From: Candidatus Kapaibacterium sp.
GTDB taxonomy: Bacteria; Bacteroidota; Ignavibacteria; Kapaibacteriales; Kapaibacteriaceae
NCBI GenBank assembly: GCA_030830285.1
Contig: JAURNF010000214.1
Location: 1 to 8,891, forward strand
DNA: 8,891 nt
Direction of reading: 5' to 3'
Positions 7,611-8,891 of this stretch are shown one piece after another. The translations under genes were made by a program, and so were the position numbers. The notes under the pieces are model-generated. The model saw only the letters and a program-made list of their open reading frames with translations, was not told the DNA's origin and did no database searches. The number at the start of each line of letters is the position of its first letter. Within the stretch, counting starts at the first letter, position 1.

Positions 7611-8447
7611 TTACTTGACAGAGTTCAATACATCGTTTGCGTACTTCGTGTACTCTGCTTCAGCAGGTGTACCCTTGACCATCGAGATCACGGTGTTCGC
7701 TGCTGAGCGTGCAACATCCTTATTGCCTGCCTTTGCAGCAATGCGTGCGCGCAGCATCTGAATCCAGTATGCTGTTGCGTTCTTCTCTGCTGCAATCGTT
7801 GCATACTTCAGTGCTGCATCAAGGTTCTGATTTGTCTCGTAGTAGTACGACGCAGCTTGGTAGTATGGAATCGTTGGATTGTTGATTGCACGCTCAATGT
7901 TGTCGCTGATGCGCTTCTCGTTGTTCGCCTTGACTGGAATCGAAACGTGTGTGTTCTCCCAGCGAATGTCGATTGTGCATGTTGAGAACGTGACGTTTTC
8001 AATGCTGATCGTGAATGTCTCAGTCTTCGTTGCGCTTGACTGTGTGCGAATCTTCGTACGAAGCACATCGTCCTTTGCATCGAAGAGCTTGCCAGGCCAG
8101 CTGCCAGTATTCTTGTTGAGAATGAGTTCCCATTCTGACGCAGTAGGAATCGAAGCAAGCGAGTATGTGCCTGCCTTAACTGTTGTGCCGCCAATCTCAA
8201 CGTCTTCACCGAAGGTGATCTTCGTTGCAGCATTTGCGCCTGTGCGCCATGGCTCACCGAATGGCACGAGTTCGCCGAACACAACACGTCCGCGTGATGA
8301 TGGGCGACTGTAGGTGATCTCAATCTTTGACGTTGAGAAGTCTTGCGACAACGTTTGTGTTGGACTCAACGATGGGAGCTTGAGTTCCTGCGCTGTAAGA
8401 GAGCCTAGGGCAACGAATGCCGTAAGGATGATGAGGAGTGACTTCAT
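7611..8447 (-). CDS. DUF2911 family exported protein
   Basis: This 278-residue protein has a signal peptide (MKSLLIILTAFVALGSLTAQ, cut around residue 20) and then the DUF2911 core at about 22-170. The family block is clear: YSRPSSRGRVVFGELVPFGEPWRTGANAATKITF (46-79), DVEIGGTTVKAGTYSLASIP (82-101) and EWELILNKN (105-113). Residues about 183-275 are helical and TPR-like (YYQAASYYYETNQNLDAALKYATIAAEKN...AYWIQMLRARIAAKAG), as in longer DUF2911 proteins. The molecular function of the family is unknown. I chose the ATG at 8447 because it gives a proper signal peptide and has AGGAA 7 nt upstream. An in-frame ATG at 8573 would add 42 residues before the signal peptide and run through the promoter region. 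It is the first gene of the operon with the deacetylase (4 bp after its stop) and the symporter. Confidence 0.88.
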   Translation of the reverse strand: MKSLLIILTAFVALGSLTAQELKLPSLSPTQTLSQDFSTSKIEITYSRPSSRGRVVFGELVPFGEPWRTGANAATKITFGEDVEIGGTTVKAGTYSLASIPTASEWELILNKNTGSWPGKLFDAKDDVLRTKIRTQSSATKTETFTISIENVTFSTCTIDIRWENTHVSIPVKANNEKRISDNIERAINNPTIPYYQAASYYYETNQNLDAALKYATIAAEKNATAYWIQMLRARIAAKAGNKDVARSAANTVISMVKGTPAEAEYTKYANDVLNSVK

Positions 8448-8454
8448 TGCAATG

Positions 8455-8459
8455 TTCCT
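8455..8459 (-). promoter_or_regulatory. Ribosome binding site of the DUF2911 gene
   Basis: AGGAA on the minus strand, 7 nt before the ATG at 8447. It is the only clear Shine-Dalgarno match before the operon's genes and fixes the start of the first one. Confidence 0.6.
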
Positions 8460-8487
8460 GTGGATAATGAGCGGAATCGAATCAGAA

Positions 8488-8495
8488 CAAAAATA
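8488..8495 (-). promoter_or_regulatory. Candidate promoter -7 box of the DUF2911 operon
   Basis: The minus strand reads TATTTTTG, an exact match to the Bacteroidota-type TAnnTTTG box, ending 40 nt before the ATG at 8447. This gives a 5' leader of about 30 nt that contains the AGGAA site. No clear TTG -33 box is seen about 19 nt further upstream; instead the palindrome at 8514..8528 lies there. The box would drive the whole three-gene operon. Confidence 0.5.
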
Positions 8496-8513
8496 CCACA
8501 CCATAGTTCCGTG

Positions 8514-8528
8514 GGACCCCAGGGGTCC
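8514..8528. repeat. Perfect 15-bp palindrome in divergent promoter region
   Basis: GGACCCC-A-GGGGTCC is a 7-bp perfect inverted repeat around one base. It lies between the divergent DUF2911 operon and LRR gene, 19-33 bp upstream of the operon's -7 box and 13 bp before the LRR start codon. That position suits an operator for a dimeric regulator. It has no following T-run on either strand, so it is not a standard terminator. Confidence 0.6.
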
Positions 8529-8529
8529 G

Positions 8530-8537
8530 TAATCTTG
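8530..8537 (+). promoter_or_regulatory. Weak candidate -7 box of the LRR gene
   Basis: TAATCTTG differs from TAnnTTTG at one base and ends 4 nt before the ATG at 8542. If used, transcription would begin at or very near the start codon, giving a leaderless message, which agrees with the absence of a Shine-Dalgarno site. No TTG -33 box is visible at the expected distance. Confidence 0.2.
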
Positions 8538-8541
8538 CGGT

Positions 8542-8891
8542 ATGAAGATCACCATGCTATTCGTCGTTGCCACTGCAATGACGCTCTCGATGTACGGACA
8601 ATCACGTCGTGCCGACTCTCTTGCTCTCGTTGACTTTTATGGGGCTACAAAGGGCACAGAGTGGGTTGAGGACTCAAACTGGGTCAGCGAAGCCCCATTG
8701 GAGCTCTGGCATGGTGTTGCCACCTCTGAGGAAGGTCGAGTCATCGGACTCCGACTTCCATCAAACAACCTTGTTGGGTTCTTGCCGTTTTCTATCGGAC
8801 AGCTGAACTACCTCGAAGTACTCGACCTTGCAGAAAATCGTATTGGTGGTGAGTTTCCTGTGTCGCTCAATAAGCTTGTGAACCTTGTTGA
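8542..8891 (+). CDS. 5' part of a secreted leucine-rich-repeat protein
   Basis: The first 116 codons are present and the gene continues past the right edge. A signal peptide (MKITMLFVVATAMTLSMYGQ) is followed by ADSLALVDFYGATKGTEWVEDSNWVSEAPLELWHGV (24-59), the cap that precedes plant-type leucine-rich repeats in many bacterial surface proteins. Two repeats then follow: GRVIGLRLPSNNLVGFLPFSIGQL (65-88) and NYLEVLDLAENRIGGEFPVSLNKL (89-112), matching the LxxLxLxxNxLxGxxPxxIGxL pattern. Such proteins in Bacteroidota often end in a T9SS sorting domain, but the end is outside the window. No Shine-Dalgarno site precedes the ATG. A role in surface recognition or binding is likely but not shown. Confidence 0.85.
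   Translation, partial: MKITMLFVVATAMTLSMYGQSRRADSLALVDFYGATKGTEWVEDSNWVSEAPLELWHGVATSEEGRVIGLRLPSNNLVGFLPFSIGQLNYLEVLDLAENRIGGEFPVSLNKLVNLV

Noticed and set aside
7097..7618. 173-codon open frame on the plus strand inside the deacetylase gene
   Set aside because: It lies opposite a gene with clear family motifs, its product has no signal or domain I recognise and is rich in Cys, His and Arg as antisense frames often are.
8514..8528. Palindrome as an intrinsic terminator
   Set aside because: No T-run follows on either strand and it lies between two divergent starts, where no transcript ends.
8448..8573. Earlier start of the DUF2911 gene adding 42 residues
   Set aside because: It would bury the signal peptide inside the protein and cover the promoter box and palindrome; the ATG at 8447 has AGGAA at proper spacing.

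Overview
The window looks like a stretch of bacterial chromosome from the Bacteroidota/Chlorobi (FCB) side of the tree. The best evidence is a C-terminal sorting domain of the type IX secretion system (T9SS) on the large protein at 899..3571. A DUF2911 lipid-phase-type secreted protein, a lipobox-bearing beta-barrel protein and a TAnnTTTG-like promoter box point the same way. Base composition is moderate (roughly half G+C by eye), and Shine-Dalgarno sites are weak or absent at most starts. A Kapabacteria- or Ignavibacteria-like lineage is a guess only. There are no tRNA, rRNA, insertion sequence or CRISPR signals.

Layout. (1) At the left edge on the minus strand, a signal-peptide stub of a gene that leaves the window (1..62) follows a small outer-membrane beta-barrel-like protein with a lipobox (77..814). 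The two are probably one transcription unit. (2) Divergent from it on the plus strand is an 890-residue secreted protein (899..3571). It has a signal peptide, a LamG/concanavalin-like domain, six tandem Ig-like modules with a regular cysteine pattern and a T9SS sorting domain. (3) Convergent to that gene, overlapping its 3' end by 44 nt, is a three-gene minus-strand operon read in the order DUF2911 protein (8447..7611), secreted PIG-L/LmbE-type deacetylase (7606..5192) and sodium:solute symporter (5195..3528). The junctions are 4 bp apart and 4 bp overlapping. (4) At the right edge, divergent from the operon, is the 5' part of a secreted leucine-rich-repeat protein (8542 onward). The 94-bp region between the divergent starts holds a perfect 15-bp palindrome and a good promoter match.

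How it may work together. Nearly every product is exported or sits in an envelope membrane. The most interesting unit is the operon. A metal-dependent deacetylase with a signal peptide and a C-terminal glutamine-amidotransferase-like region is co-translated with a Na+-coupled transporter that carries an extra hydrophilic segment of about 85 residues, predicted to face the periplasm. This suggests periplasmic processing of an N-acylated substrate followed by uptake of a product, but the substrate cannot be read from the sequence. The LamG/Ig and LRR proteins look like surface or secreted adhesion or recognition proteins. They are probably independent of the operon apart from possibly shared regulation in the divergent region.
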